Shown: positions 1 through 7,800, counted from the stretch's first letter. The stretch: DNA of 22,150 nt from an uncultured Eubacteriales bacterium (GCA_902492655.1 CABUMF010000033.1:1-22150); one strand, 5' to 3'. Made by a program: numbers and translations. Notes: a model not told the origin generated them from the letters alone.

Positions 1-75
1 CCTATGCGCCCGCTTAATTGGAAAGCTCCTGCTGATTACATCGAGTCTTTTCTTAACAATGGTGAAATTTTTTAA
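1..75 (+). CDS. C-terminal fragment of an unidentified protein, possibly an integrase-type transposase
   Basis: Frame 1 is open from the left edge to a TAA at 73-75 and encodes 24 residues, including the segment RPLNWKAPADYI. The pattern RP-x-LNWK-x-P followed by a short hydrophobic tail resembles the extreme C-termini of rve/DDE integrase-type transposases (IS3/IS481-like), which often end this way. The fragment is too short to classify. No terminal inverted repeat was recognised downstream. The call is a guess from pattern; the open frame and stop are seen directly. Confidence 0.35.
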   Translation, partial: PMRPLNWKAPADYIESFLNNGEIF

Positions 76-136
76 ATATTTTGTAACACATCATTGACAA
101 ACCTACATAATGCGATTTTTTGGATTAAACATTGCT

Positions 137-153
137 AAAACCGAACAGGTTTT
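137..153 (-). terminator. Weak hairpin after the ABC transporter operon
   Basis: The stem AAAACC/GGTTTT (137-142 with 148-153) encloses a 5-base loop just beyond the stop of the ATPase gene. The stem is short and the U-run lies within its 3' arm, so it is at best a modest terminator. It could also serve the fragment ending at 75 on the other strand. Confidence 0.35.
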
Positions 154-159
154 TTATTA

Positions 160-954
160 TTATGATAAAACCATTCTGTCCGATGTCTGATTTTGCCCTG
201 CGATTTCAGCAAACTTAGACAGCAAATCTTCCTTTGTCAAATTCATTTTTTCTTCGCCGGAAACATCGTAGATAATTTGTCCCTGATTCATCATAACAAG
301 ACGGTTGCCGTGGGCAATTGCGTCATTCATGTTATGAGTTATCATGATAGCCGTCAGATGATTTTCGTTTATAACCTTGTCCGTAAGCTCCAAAACCTTT
401 GCGGCAGTTGCCGGGTCCAATGCGGCTGTATGCTCGTCAAGGAGCAAAAGCTTCGGATTTTTCATTGAAGCCATAAGCAGTGTAACCGCCTGCCTTTGAC
501 CGCCCGAAAGCAAGCCCATTTTTGTTGAAAGCCTGTTTTCAAGCCCCAAATCAAGTACAGAAAGAAGCTCCTTGAAGTACGCCCTGTCCTTTTTTGAAAT
601 TGCCCATTTCACAAAGCGGTGCATTCCTCGTCTTTGAGCTATTGAAAGATTTTCTTCAACCAACATATCTGCGGCAGTGCCCATCATCGGGTCTTGAAAT
701 ACTCTGCCGATGTATTTTGCGCGTTTGTGTTCGGGAAGAGAGGAAATATCTTCACCGTTAATCATCACGGTGCCGCTGTCTATGGGGAAAACACCGGCAA
801 TTGCATTGAGCATTGTGGATTTTCCTGCACCGTTGCCGCCGATAACCGTAACGAAATCACCTTCGTTTAACCTAAGCGAAAGGTTGTTAAGCGCAAGCTT
901 TTCGTTTATGGTGCCGGCATTGAATGTTTTGCAAATATTTTTAATTTCAAGCAT
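160..954 (-). CDS. ABC transporter ATP-binding protein (TrpZ-type)
   Basis: This is the cytoplasmic ATPase of the importer encoded by this operon, 264 residues. Walker A GGNGAGKST is at about 39-47, the signature LSGGQ at 149-153, Walker B LLLLDE at 169-174 and the switch His at about 207 (ITHNM), so all catalytic elements are intact. I chose the ATG at 952-954 because a GGGAG ribosome site lies just before it and the protein then begins MLEIKNICKTF, as is usual for the family. An upstream in-frame start would add 22 residues lying inside the permease gene. The gene overlaps the permease stop by 8 bases, suggesting translational coupling. Family members work with LivH-like permeases and ABC_sub_bind lipoproteins (TrpXYZ). 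The substrate cannot be read from the sequence. Confidence 0.9.
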   Translation of the reverse strand: MLEIKNICKTFNAGTINEKLALNNLSLRLNEGDFVTVIGGNGAGKSTMLNAIAGVFPIDSGTVMINGEDISSLPEHKRAKYIGRVFQDPMMGTAADMLVEENLSIAQRRGMHRFVKWAISKKDRAYFKELLSVLDLGLENRLSTKMGLLSGGQRQAVTLLMASMKNPKLLLLDEHTAALDPATAAKVLELTDKVINENHLTAIMITHNMNDAIAHGNRLVMMNQGQIIYDVSGEEKMNLTKEDLLSKFAEIAGQNQTSDRMVLS

Positions 955-1861
955 TTTTAGTTCTCCCGGAATTTTGTTTTTTCTTGTCGCGAATATGCGG
1001 TATGCCCAAAAATACCGCAACTACCATAGCGGACAGCATCTTTAAGTATTCGCTGGGCAAGCCGAGGAAGATAACGGTTTGGAAAACTATCCAGTATATC
1101 ACCGCTCCGAGTATCACGCCGATAAGCCTTACATAAAAATTATTGCTTATTCTTGTAATAATGGATTCGCCGACAATAACTGCCGCAAGTCCTATTACAA
1201 TTGCGCCTCGCCCCATGTTTATATCCGCCGCACCTTGTTGTTGTGCGAGAAGTGAGCCCGAAAAAGCAACAATTGCATTGGATAACGCCAACCCGAAAAC
1301 GGTTGTAAACGAGGTGTTAATTCCCTGGGCACGGCTCATATACTTGCTGTTTCCCGTCGAACGCAGGGATATTCCGAATTGTGTTCCGAAAAACCAATAC
1401 AGTACGGAAATCAAAATCATAATTATTACAAAAAGAACAATCAGTGTTTTTGATATATTTATCGAGCCGCTTGAAATAAGCAGTTTATCCCTGAATTTGA
1501 AGCCCGAAAGAGCGATGTTTGCCTTTCCCGACATAATTATCAAATTTACAGACCACAGCATAAGCTGGGTAAGTATTCCCGACAGTATAGCCGGAATTCC
1601 GAGCTTTGTATGCAAAAGACCGGTTATTAGACCTGCCAATGCACCTGCAATCAATGCGGCGAGCATGGCAAACCATACATTATACCCCAAAGTCATAAGT
1701 ACCGTGCAAACCGCGGCGCCCGTGCAAATCGAACCGTCGACCGTCAGGTCTGCAAAATCAAGAATCTTGAATGTAATGTACAGACCGAGTGCCATAATTC
1801 CCCACACGAAGCCCTGTCCCACAGCGCCCGGAAGTGTGTTTAACCAAATCATTATATCCAT
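947..1861 (-). CDS. ABC transporter permease (TrpY/LivH-like, BPD_transp_2 family)
   Basis: This 304-residue, very hydrophobic membrane protein has many predicted transmembrane segments, starting with a GIMALGLYITFKILDFADL-like stretch near residues 20-40. The stretch FADLTVDGS is typical of the permeases paired with ABC_sub_bind proteins (TrpY group). The C-terminus is basic (KKKQNSGRTKNA), as expected for a cytoplasmic tail. The start has an AGAGGT ribosome site 8 bases upstream. The gene sits between the lipoprotein gene (79-base gap containing an attenuator-like hairpin) and the ATPase gene (8-base overlap). It probably forms the membrane channel of the importer. The family is clear; an aromatic amino acid or related small molecule is only a possibility as substrate. 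Confidence 0.88.
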   Translation of the reverse strand: MDIMIWLNTLPGAVGQGFVWGIMALGLYITFKILDFADLTVDGSICTGAAVCTVLMTLGYNVWFAMLAALIAGALAGLITGLLHTKLGIPAILSGILTQLMLWSVNLIIMSGKANIALSGFKFRDKLLISSGSINISKTLIVLFVIIMILISVLYWFFGTQFGISLRSTGNSKYMSRAQGINTSFTTVFGLALSNAIVAFSGSLLAQQQGAADINMGRGAIVIGLAAVIVGESIITRISNNFYVRLIGVILGAVIYWIVFQTVIFLGLPSEYLKMLSAMVVAVFLGIPHIRDKKKQNSGRTKNA

Positions 1862-1882
1862 TAAAGTACCTCTTATAAAAAG

Positions 1883-1917
1883 GGATTACCGTTTATTCAA
1901 AAGAACAAACGGTATCC
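1883..1917 (-). terminator. Intra-operon hairpin between binding protein and permease genes
   Basis: The arms GGATTACCGTTT (1883-1894) and AAACGGTATCC (1907-1917) pair over 11 bp with one bulged base. On the minus strand the hairpin is followed by CTTTTTAT, so it has the form of an intrinsic terminator. It lies right after the binding-protein stop and before the permease ribosome site. The likely role is partial termination, or protection of the upstream mRNA, so that binding protein is made in excess over the membrane components. Confidence 0.65.
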
Positions 1918-1940
1918 GAAATTTTGAAATTGTATTGAAT

Positions 1941-2909
1941 TTATCCTTCTATAGCCACATATCCTTTGGATTCAAGGTCAGCGGTATCAATACCGAGCTG
2001 TTCGCATTTTGCTTTGTTATACTTCTTAACGGCATCAGTATATTCAATCTTCATTTCTTCGATTTTAGCTTCGCCCTTAAGAATTTTAACAGCCATCTCA
2101 CCGGTTGTTTTACCAAGATCATAGTAACTGATTGAAAGCGTTGCAACACCGCAGTTACTGCAAATACCTTCCTCGCCGGCAATTACTGGAGTATCTCCGA
2201 TTACGCCGTCAATGGTTGTTGCACAGCTTGCGGCTGTATTGTCTGTAGGAATATAAATTACATCGGAGGCTGCTGCCTTTGAAGCTGCCGATGTAACATC
2301 GTTTGAATCCGTAAATCCGGCCTCTGTAACCGTTACACCCTTTTCTTCAAGCAATTCTTTAACAATCTTAACCTGATATGCCGAGTTTGCTTCTGATGTG
2401 CAGTAAAGAATGGATACTGTTTTTGTATCGGGGAACAGTTCCAAAATCATTTCTGCCTGCTGATCCAGCGGAGCAAGGTCGGATGTACCGGAAATATTGC
2501 TTCCCACAACGCCGTCAAAGTCATCAATACCGAGAGCAGTCCCGTACTCAGTAATGGAGGTTCCCAAAATCGGAATATCTGCCGTTCCGTTAGCAGCCGC
2601 CTGAAGAGCCGGAGTTGCGTTTGCAAGGATAAGGTCAACCTTCTTATTTACAAAATTGTTGACAATTGTTGTACAGGTCTGAACATCTCCGCTTGCGTTT
2701 TCATTAAGAAATGTCACATTTTCGCCGAACTCAGCGGTTAAAACATCCATAAAGCCTTTTGTTGCGGCATCTAAAGCCTCATGCTGAACCAACTGACAAA
2801 TACCAACCGTATAGCTGTCCTTTTCAGCAACTTCCTTTTTACTTTCGCCGCATGCGGTAAATGTGAGCATTAACGACAAAGAAACAAGTAATGCAATAAT
2901 TCTTTTCAT
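1941..2909 (-). CDS. ABC transporter substrate-binding lipoprotein (ABC_sub_bind, TrpX-like)
   Basis: This 322-residue lipoprotein has a Lys/Arg start, a hydrophobic core and a lipobox ending at Cys20 (LTFTAC), so it should be anchored outside the membrane. After a short Ser/Lys-rich linker comes the periplasmic-binding fold of the ABC_sub_bind family: an N-terminal YTVGICQLVQHEALDAA segment, ILANATPALQAA near the middle, and a VSILYCTSEANSAYQV hinge region. These resemble TrpX proteins, which bind tryptophan or tyrosine in characterised members, but the ligand here is unproven. The ribosome site AGAAGGGG precedes the start. It is first in the operon and is transcribed from a promoter facing away from the LysR gene, which may regulate it. 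No T-box leader is present in the short upstream region. Confidence 0.88.
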   Translation of the reverse strand: MKRIIALLVSLSLMLTFTACGESKKEVAEKDSYTVGICQLVQHEALDAATKGFMDVLTAEFGENVTFLNENASGDVQTCTTIVNNFVNKKVDLILANATPALQAAANGTADIPILGTSITEYGTALGIDDFDGVVGSNISGTSDLAPLDQQAEMILELFPDTKTVSILYCTSEANSAYQVKIVKELLEEKGVTVTEAGFTDSNDVTSAASKAAASDVIYIPTDNTAASCATTIDGVIGDTPVIAGEEGICSNCGVATLSISYYDLGKTTGEMAVKILKGEAKIEEMKIEYTDAVKKYNKAKCEQLGIDTADLESKGYVAIEG

Positions 2910-2947
2910 AAGTAAACTACCCCTTCTAAAATTTTTAGTACATATTT

Positions 2948-2976
2948 ATAATACAATAATACTTGACAGAAGTCAA
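2948..2976 (-). promoter_or_regulatory. Promoter of the ABC transporter operon
   Basis: On the minus strand TTGACT (2971-2976), a 17-base spacer and TATTAT (2948-2953) form a near-consensus sigma-A promoter about 40 bases upstream of the binding-protein start. Its -35 box is one arm of the palindrome shared with the lysR promoter. Confidence 0.7.
2963..2976. promoter_or_regulatory. Palindrome covering both divergent -35 boxes, candidate LysR operator
   Basis: TTGAC-AGAA-GTCAA is a 5+5 inverted repeat. The left arm contains the lysR -35 and the right arm is the -35 of the transporter promoter on the other strand. LysR-family operators are short imperfect palindromes containing T-N11-A; T2964 and A2976 fit that spacing. 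A protein bound here would cover both promoters. Operator function is inferred from position and symmetry. Confidence 0.5.
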
Positions 2977-2991
2977 ACGAATGATTATAAT
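2963..2991 (+). promoter_or_regulatory. Promoter of the lysR gene
   Basis: TTGACA (2963-2968), exactly 17 bases, then TATAAT (2986-2991) is a perfect consensus promoter. The lysR start at 3029 lies about 30 bases beyond the expected transcription start. Confidence 0.8.
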
Positions 2992-3028
2992 GATTGTAAT
3001 AAGATTTTCTTATGATAAGGGGATAACA

Positions 3029-3913
3029 ATGATTAAATACAGAATTTTTTTAAATGTAACCGAAACGGGTAATTTCACAAAAACGGCGGAACGCTTCGGA
3101 TATACGCAATCGGCGGTGAGTCAAATGATGAAATCGCTTGAGGAGGAACTAAAGATAACCTTGTTTACAAGGACAAAGCACGGAATACATCTCACATCGG
3201 ACGGAAAGGCAATGCTACCTTATATAAGACGATTGTGCGATGATTATGCCCGGGTTTTGGGACAAAGCTCCGCAATAAATCATTTGGACGGTGCTGAAAT
3301 CAGAATAGGCACCTTTGCTAGCATATCGGCTAATTTTCTGCCTTATGCAATCAAACGGTTCAAGGAGATTTATCCATCGGTAAAGTTCAAACTGCTTCAG
3401 GCGGATTATGAAACGGTCAAGACATGGATTAAAGACGGTGTTGTGGATTTCGGATTTTTAACCGTAGATGTTGCGGAAGAATTGGAAAGGGATTTTCTTA
3501 TAAAGGATGAAATGGTTATGATTTTGCCGCCAAATCATCCAAAGGGAAAAAAAGACAAATTGCAACTAAGGGATTTTTCCGATGAACCGTTTATTTTTTT
3601 GGATCAGGGCAAAAAAAGTGAGCCTATGGAGTATTTCGTCAAGGCAGGTGTTAAGGCAAATCTTCAATACAGAGTTTACGATGATTACACAATAATGAAT
3701 ATGGTAGAGCAGGGGCTGGGAGTTTCAATTCTGCCGAAGCTTGTTCTGCACAAGCATCATCAAAAAATTGAAGTAAGAGCATTGACACCTCCGATTTTCC
3801 GCGAGGTTTGTCTTGCTTATAAAAGCAGGGATGCTGTTTCGGTTGCGGCAAAGACTTTTATTGATTTTGCCGTTTCGATTGCCGGAAGCGAAAAATTCCT
3901 GGAAGACAATTAA
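3029..3913 (+). CDS. LysR-family transcriptional regulator
   Basis: This DNA-binding regulator has 294 residues, the usual LysR length. The N-terminal winged helix-turn-helix is clear: FLNVTETGNFTKTAERF, then YTQSAVSQMMKSLEEEL and LFTRTKHGIHLTSDG. The remainder is the two-lobed effector domain, with IRIGTFASISANFLP beginning lobe 1 at about residue 91. I chose the ATG at 3029 because AAGGGG precedes it and the protein then starts at the usual LysR position (MIKYRIFLNV). An upstream TTG at 2963 in the same frame is in fact the -35 box. The gene diverges from the ABC importer and shares a palindromic control region with it, so it probably controls that operon and itself. The effector is unknown, perhaps the importer's substrate. 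Confidence 0.88.
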   Translation: MIKYRIFLNVTETGNFTKTAERFGYTQSAVSQMMKSLEEELKITLFTRTKHGIHLTSDGKAMLPYIRRLCDDYARVLGQSSAINHLDGAEIRIGTFASISANFLPYAIKRFKEIYPSVKFKLLQADYETVKTWIKDGVVDFGFLTVDVAEELERDFLIKDEMVMILPPNHPKGKKDKLQLRDFSDEPFIFLDQGKKSEPMEYFVKAGVKANLQYRVYDDYTIMNMVEQGLGVSILPKLVLHKHHQKIEVRALTPPIFREVCLAYKSRDAVSVAAKTFIDFAVSIAGSEKFLEDN

Positions 3914-3926
3914 AAAATACAAAAAA

Positions 3927-3956
3927 TTGGTGGCGAAGATTTATCAGCGCCACCAA
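3927..3956. terminator. Bidirectional terminator between lysR and the metH operon
   Basis: The perfect 9-bp stem TTGGTGGCG/CGCCACCAA (3927-3935 with 3948-3956) is followed by AAAATTTTTATTTT on the plus strand and by TTTTTT on the minus strand. It lies between two convergent stops (3913 and 3963) and should end both transcripts. Confidence 0.85.
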
Positions 3957-3962
3957 AAATTT

Positions 3963-6323
3963 TTATTTTACCGAATCGGGATTGTTGTAAAATTCTTCCG
4001 AATAACGAACGGTTGACATTGCTTCAGGTGCATAGAAATCCGCGCCTATCATGTCGGCGTATTCTTGAGTTAAAACGGCACCTCCGACAACAACGTTGAC
4101 ATTGGGAACATTTTCCTTAAGAAGCCTTATGGTTTGCTCCATTGCGGGAACCGTGGTTGTCATAAGTGCGCTTAAACCAACCAGGCGACATCCCGATTTT
4201 TGCACCGCCTCCAATACCGTTTGCGGCGGAACGTCCCTTCCTAAGTCAATAACATTAAAGCCGAAGCTTTCCATAAGCACCTTCACGATATTTTTTCCGA
4301 TGTCATGAATGTCACCTTGCACCGTTGCCAAAACCATCATGCGGCTTTGGTCGACAGTGCCTTTGGGCATCGCTCCTTTTATGACTTCAAAGGAAGCGGA
4401 TGCCGCCTCCGCACTCATAAGAAGCTGAGGCAAAAACACCTTTTTTTGTTCAAATTCCTGCCCGATTTTATCTAGCGCAGGGATAATGTGATTATTGATA
4501 ATATCCAAAGGCGAGGCAGTTTTAAGAAGCTCCCGAGCCTGTTCTTTAGCTTGCTTGACAAGACCTCTGCGGACAGATCCGCTCAAATCCTCGGAAGCTT
4601 GTGCGCTTGTTTCTTCTTTTGTGCATGATGCAATATAGTCACGGCAGGCAGGGTCAAGCTCACGCAAAGCCCGAAATGCGTGGTATGCGCTCATCATTCC
4701 TTCCGAAAACGGGTTCATTATAGCACAGCTGAGACCTTGCTCCAGTGCCATAACAAAGAATGCCGAATTTATGCGTTCTCGCTCCGGAAGACCGAATGAG
4801 ATGTTTGAAACCCCGAGGCTTGTGCATATTCCGAGCCTCTGCCTTATAAGCTTAACAGCCTCCAAAGTAACCTTTGCGCCGTCGGGATTTGAGGAAATGG
4901 TTAATGCAAGAGGATCCGCAATAATGTCTTTTCGCTCAATTCCGTATTTCTCGGCTTCTTCTGTAATGCGACGGGCAATTTCATATCTGCCTTCGGCAGT
5001 ATCCGGAATGCCCGTTTCATCCATTGTCAATGCGATTACCGCTCCGCCGTATTTCTTAACCACCGGGAAAACAGAGTCCATGCTTTCTTGCTTTCCGTTG
5101 ACGGAGTTGATCAGAGGCTTTCCGTTATAATAACGAGCCGCTTCCGACAGCGCAATATGATTTGTGGTATCTATTTGCAAGGGTAAATCCGTAACTGCCT
5201 GAAGCTTGGTTACGCATTGCTTCATCATTTCGGGCTCGTCAATTTCGGGCAATCCGACATTGACATCCAAAACATGAACGCCCATTTCCCCTTGTCTGAT
5301 TCCTTCATTCAGAATATAATTCAAATTCCCCGTCCGCAAAGCCTCCTTTAGTTTCGGCTTGCCGGTTGGGTTTATTCGTTCTCCTATCAAAATCGGATCA
5401 TTGCCTATTTCAACGCTGTGGGTATAAGACGAAATTACGGTCCGCCTCTTTTTTTTGGGATAGTTATAGGGAATGTTCCTTGTTGCATCAATGGTCATTT
5501 TTATATGCTCCGGCGTTGTGCCGCAACATCCTCCCAATAATGTGCCGCCCAGGCGGGCAATTTGCTTCATGTGATTTGCAAACTCACGGGGAGATATGTC
5601 ATATACCGTTTTTCCGTTTTCTACTCTCGGAAGACCGGCATTGGGAACTACAATTACGGGAAGTGATGAAATATCTGTAAGCTTTTCCACCACCGGCAGC
5701 ATCTGCTCAGGCCCCAAAGAGCAGTTAATGCCGTATGCATCGACACCCAGAGCCTCAAGCATAGCCGACATGGCGTAAGGATCGGCTCCCGTCATAAGCT
5801 TTCCCGTTCCGTCATAGACATTGGAAACAAAAATGGGAAGCGAGCAACCTTCCTTTGCTCCTACCACGGCGGCTTTGGTTTCGTAGCAATCGTTCATTGT
5901 TTCTATTAAAATTAAGTCCGCACCGCATTCTTCTGCCAAAGCGGTAAGCTTGCGGCAGGCATCTGCGGCGGCATCAAAGGATAAATCTCCCAAGGGCTCA
6001 AGCATTCTTCCGGAAGGGCCCAAATCAAAGGCAATATAGCTTCCCGGAAATTCATCGGAGGCTTTTTTTGCGCAATTCATCGCCGCCTTGAGAAGCTCCT
6101 CCCACCTATCGCTGCTTAGCGGATTTATCCCGAAGGTGTTTGCGTTGATTACATTACATCCGGCGGCAAGGTACGAGCGATGTATTTCGGTTATTACATC
6201 GGGATGAGACAGGTTCCATTCGGCAGAATTTTCCCCCGGAGCAAGGCCTGCTTGCTGCAAAAGCGTTCCCATACCACCGTCAAAATAAATGCGGGACTTT
6301 CTCATGAGCTCTGTTATTTTCAT
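3963..6323 (-). CDS. metH: Cobalamin-dependent methionine synthase, core form lacking the activation domain
   Basis: This enzyme transfers the methyl group of 5-methyl-tetrahydrofolate via cobalamin to homocysteine, giving methionine. It has 786 residues against roughly 1200 for full-length MetH. Domain order: homocysteine-binding barrel (1-285, zinc ligands Cys201, Cys266, Cys267 in GINC and GGCCGTTP), pterin-binding domain (about 305-570, beginning ILIGERINPTG), B12 helical cap (about 585-655) and Rossmann B12 domain (about 660-775), where DIHDIG carries the cobalt-ligating His673. The protein stops there, so the AdoMet-binding reactivation domain is missing; it is supplied by the preceding gene. 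The ATG at 6321-6323 has an AGGAGTG ribosome site and overlaps the upstream stop as ATGA. A longer in-frame start would add 55 residues inside that gene and is unlikely. Confidence 0.95.
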   Translation of the reverse strand: MKITELMRKSRIYFDGGMGTLLQQAGLAPGENSAEWNLSHPDVITEIHRSYLAAGCNVINANTFGINPLSSDRWEELLKAAMNCAKKASDEFPGSYIAFDLGPSGRMLEPLGDLSFDAAADACRKLTALAEECGADLILIETMNDCYETKAAVVGAKEGCSLPIFVSNVYDGTGKLMTGADPYAMSAMLEALGVDAYGINCSLGPEQMLPVVEKLTDISSLPVIVVPNAGLPRVENGKTVYDISPREFANHMKQIARLGGTLLGGCCGTTPEHIKMTIDATRNIPYNYPKKKRRTVISSYTHSVEIGNDPILIGERINPTGKPKLKEALRTGNLNYILNEGIRQGEMGVHVLDVNVGLPEIDEPEMMKQCVTKLQAVTDLPLQIDTTNHIALSEAARYYNGKPLINSVNGKQESMDSVFPVVKKYGGAVIALTMDETGIPDTAEGRYEIARRITEEAEKYGIERKDIIADPLALTISSNPDGAKVTLEAVKLIRQRLGICTSLGVSNISFGLPERERINSAFFVMALEQGLSCAIMNPFSEGMMSAYHAFRALRELDPACRDYIASCTKEETSAQASEDLSGSVRRGLVKQAKEQARELLKTASPLDIINNHIIPALDKIGQEFEQKKVFLPQLLMSAEAASASFEVIKGAMPKGTVDQSRMMVLATVQGDIHDIGKNIVKVLMESFGFNVIDLGRDVPPQTVLEAVQKSGCRLVGLSALMTTTVPAMEQTIRLLKENVPNVNVVVGGAVLTQEYADMIGADFYAPEAMSTVRYSEEFYNNPDSVK

Positions 6324-6910
6324 GTTGTTTTCACTCCTATGATTGCTGTTACGGATTTTGATGGGGTTAAAAACAGAGTGTTTGTCAAAGTAACTCCGAT
6401 TTGCTTGGTTGCATCCGTCAGGCTCAGCAACTTTGGCTGATAGTCTAACGGAAAATCTCCGAATCCCGGACTGAAGCGAGGACGGCACTGTCCTCCGGAT
6501 TTTTTAACCAGAAGTTCATTTACACGGTCGCACAGACCTTCTGCCAATGAAGATGCCGCCGCATCCGTTATAAACTGTCGGGCAGGCGAGGAAACGCCCA
6601 ATCTTGCAATAAGCCTGTCCGCTTCCGACCCGATTGTTGCGGCAAAAATATATGCCTCATTGCAACCGCTCAAGTTTTTTTCCAAAGCTTTGCTTTGTAC
6701 AAACAAAGGCCCGATATTAAAGCTGTCCGATGAGAAAAAAGAAACGGGAAGCTTCACATAGCAATATCGGCATACCGCAACGGATTTCAGCTGATTAACA
6801 CATTCCGCCGTTTCAGGTCCCGGTTTTCCGCCCAATCGGATGGAGAATTCCCGCTCAGGTACGGTCACATCCGAAAAGCATCCTGTTCCTCTGTCCAGTA
6901 CGCCGTTCAT
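6320..6910 (-). CDS. Free-standing methionine synthase activation-domain protein
   Basis: This 196-residue protein resembles the C-terminal activation domain of MetH (Met_synt_B12 family), which binds S-adenosylmethionine and re-methylates oxidised cob(II)alamin. The segment RPRFSPGFGDFPL (143-155) matches the conserved AdoMet-binding stretch, with Arg145 and Gly149 forming an RxxxG motif. Other family-like parts are EAYIFAATIG near 85-94 and FITDAAASSLAEGLCD at 113-128. It sits between metF and the MetH core that lacks this domain, with ATGA overlaps on both sides. No clear Shine-Dalgarno precedes its start, so translation probably depends on coupling from metF. Comparable split arrangements are known in Thermotoga and some Firmicutes. 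The family is well supported; pairing with the neighbouring MetH is inferred. An electron donor is still required and is not evident here. Confidence 0.85.
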   Translation of the reverse strand: MNGVLDRGTGCFSDVTVPEREFSIRLGGKPGPETAECVNQLKSVAVCRYCYVKLPVSFFSSDSFNIGPLFVQSKALEKNLSGCNEAYIFAATIGSEADRLIARLGVSSPARQFITDAAASSLAEGLCDRVNELLVKKSGGQCRPRFSPGFGDFPLDYQPKLLSLTDATKQIGVTLTNTLFLTPSKSVTAIIGVKTT

Positions 6911-7767
6911 CGAATTATGCGGCTGATGTTTTGCAGAATTTTTTCCGCAACATCAGGCTTGTTCATTGTGTAAACGTGTACTGCGTTTATTCCGTTGGCA
7001 TACAGATCAATGATTTGCTCCGTAGCGTACGCAATTCCCGCTTGCTTCATGGCATCGGGATTGTCACCGTAGCGGTCAACAATTCGGCGGAAGCGCTGGG
7101 GCAGTGCAGTTCCGGAGATAGAACAAATCCTCTTTACCTGAACCGCATTTGTAACCGGCATTATGCCTGCAACCACAGGGACAGAAATGCCTGCTTCACG
7201 AATTCGATACATGAAGTTATACAGAATATTATTGTCAAAAAACATTTGTGTGGTGAGAAATTCACAGCCGCTTTCTACTTTTTTCTTTAAATATTCAACA
7301 TCCTTGGTGCAGGTTTCGCTTTCCGGATGACTTTCGGGGTAGCATGCACCGCCGATGCAAAAATCGCCGTATTCCCTGATTTCTTCAATAAGCTGACTTG
7401 CATACCGATATTCAAGATCGGCTTGATTCATTCCTTCGGGAATATCTCCGCGCAGAGCAAGAATGTTTTTAATTCCGTTGCTTTTAAGAAGATCCAATTG
7501 GCGTCTGATTTCCTTTTTGGTAGAAGAAACACAGCTTAAATGAGCCAGCGCAGGCACGCCCATATCCTCCAGATTGCGGGCAACCTGAACCGTATATGAT
7601 GAGGTGCCTCCGCCGGCACCGTAGGTAACGCTCATATAGCCGGGCTTCAAACGCGCCAGCGCCTCGGTGGCACAGCGCACGCTTTCAAAGGCAGTATCCG
7701 TCTTCGGCGGAAAAACCTCAAAGGAAAGACAGGGCTTTTTGCCTGTTATTATGTCGATAATACGCAT
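6907..7767 (-). CDS. metF: Methylenetetrahydrofolate reductase
   Basis: This flavoenzyme reduces 5,10-methylene-tetrahydrofolate to 5-methyl-tetrahydrofolate, the methyl donor for MetH. At 286 residues it has the length of the single-domain bacterial TIM barrel. Diagnostic segments are FEVFPPK (16-22, with catalytic Glu17), SVTYGAGGGTS (46-56), LALRGDIPEG (103-112, with the FAD-contacting Asp108) and GGACYPESHPE (139-149). The start has AAGGAG 7-8 bases upstream. It is first in a three-gene operon, metF, activation protein, metH core, with ATGA overlaps, so methyl donor and acceptor enzymes are made together. No metV-like partner gene is adjacent, unlike the MetFV complexes of acetogens. The promoter is at 7801-7829, and the leader is too short for a SAM riboswitch. 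Confidence 0.95.
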   Translation of the reverse strand: MRIIDIITGKKPCLSFEVFPPKTDTAFESVRCATEALARLKPGYMSVTYGAGGGTSSYTVQVARNLEDMGVPALAHLSCVSSTKKEIRRQLDLLKSNGIKNILALRGDIPEGMNQADLEYRYASQLIEEIREYGDFCIGGACYPESHPESETCTKDVEYLKKKVESGCEFLTTQMFFDNNILYNFMYRIREAGISVPVVAGIMPVTNAVQVKRICSISGTALPQRFRRIVDRYGDNPDAMKQAGIAYATEQIIDLYANGINAVHVYTMNKPDVAEKILQNISRIIR

Positions 7768-7800
7768 TGATTTTCTCCTTATGATACTTTATTATTCACT

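Noticed and set aside
1143..2135. 330-codon open frame on the plus strand
   Set aside because: It runs antisense to the permease and lipoprotein genes, has biased low-complexity composition, no ribosome site and no recognisable motif. It is a coding shadow.
2910..2962. T-box leader before the TrpX-like gene
   Set aside because: The transcribed leader is only about 30 bases, with no T-box motif or specifier stem.
6324..6488. 55-residue N-terminal extension of MetH
   Set aside because: It lies inside the activation-domain gene in another frame. The internal ATG at 6323 has AGGAGTG and begins the conserved homocysteine-binding domain.
7768..7800. SAM or other riboswitch before metF
   Set aside because: The promoter at 7801-7829 leaves a leader of only about 27 bases, and no SAM-I core is seen.
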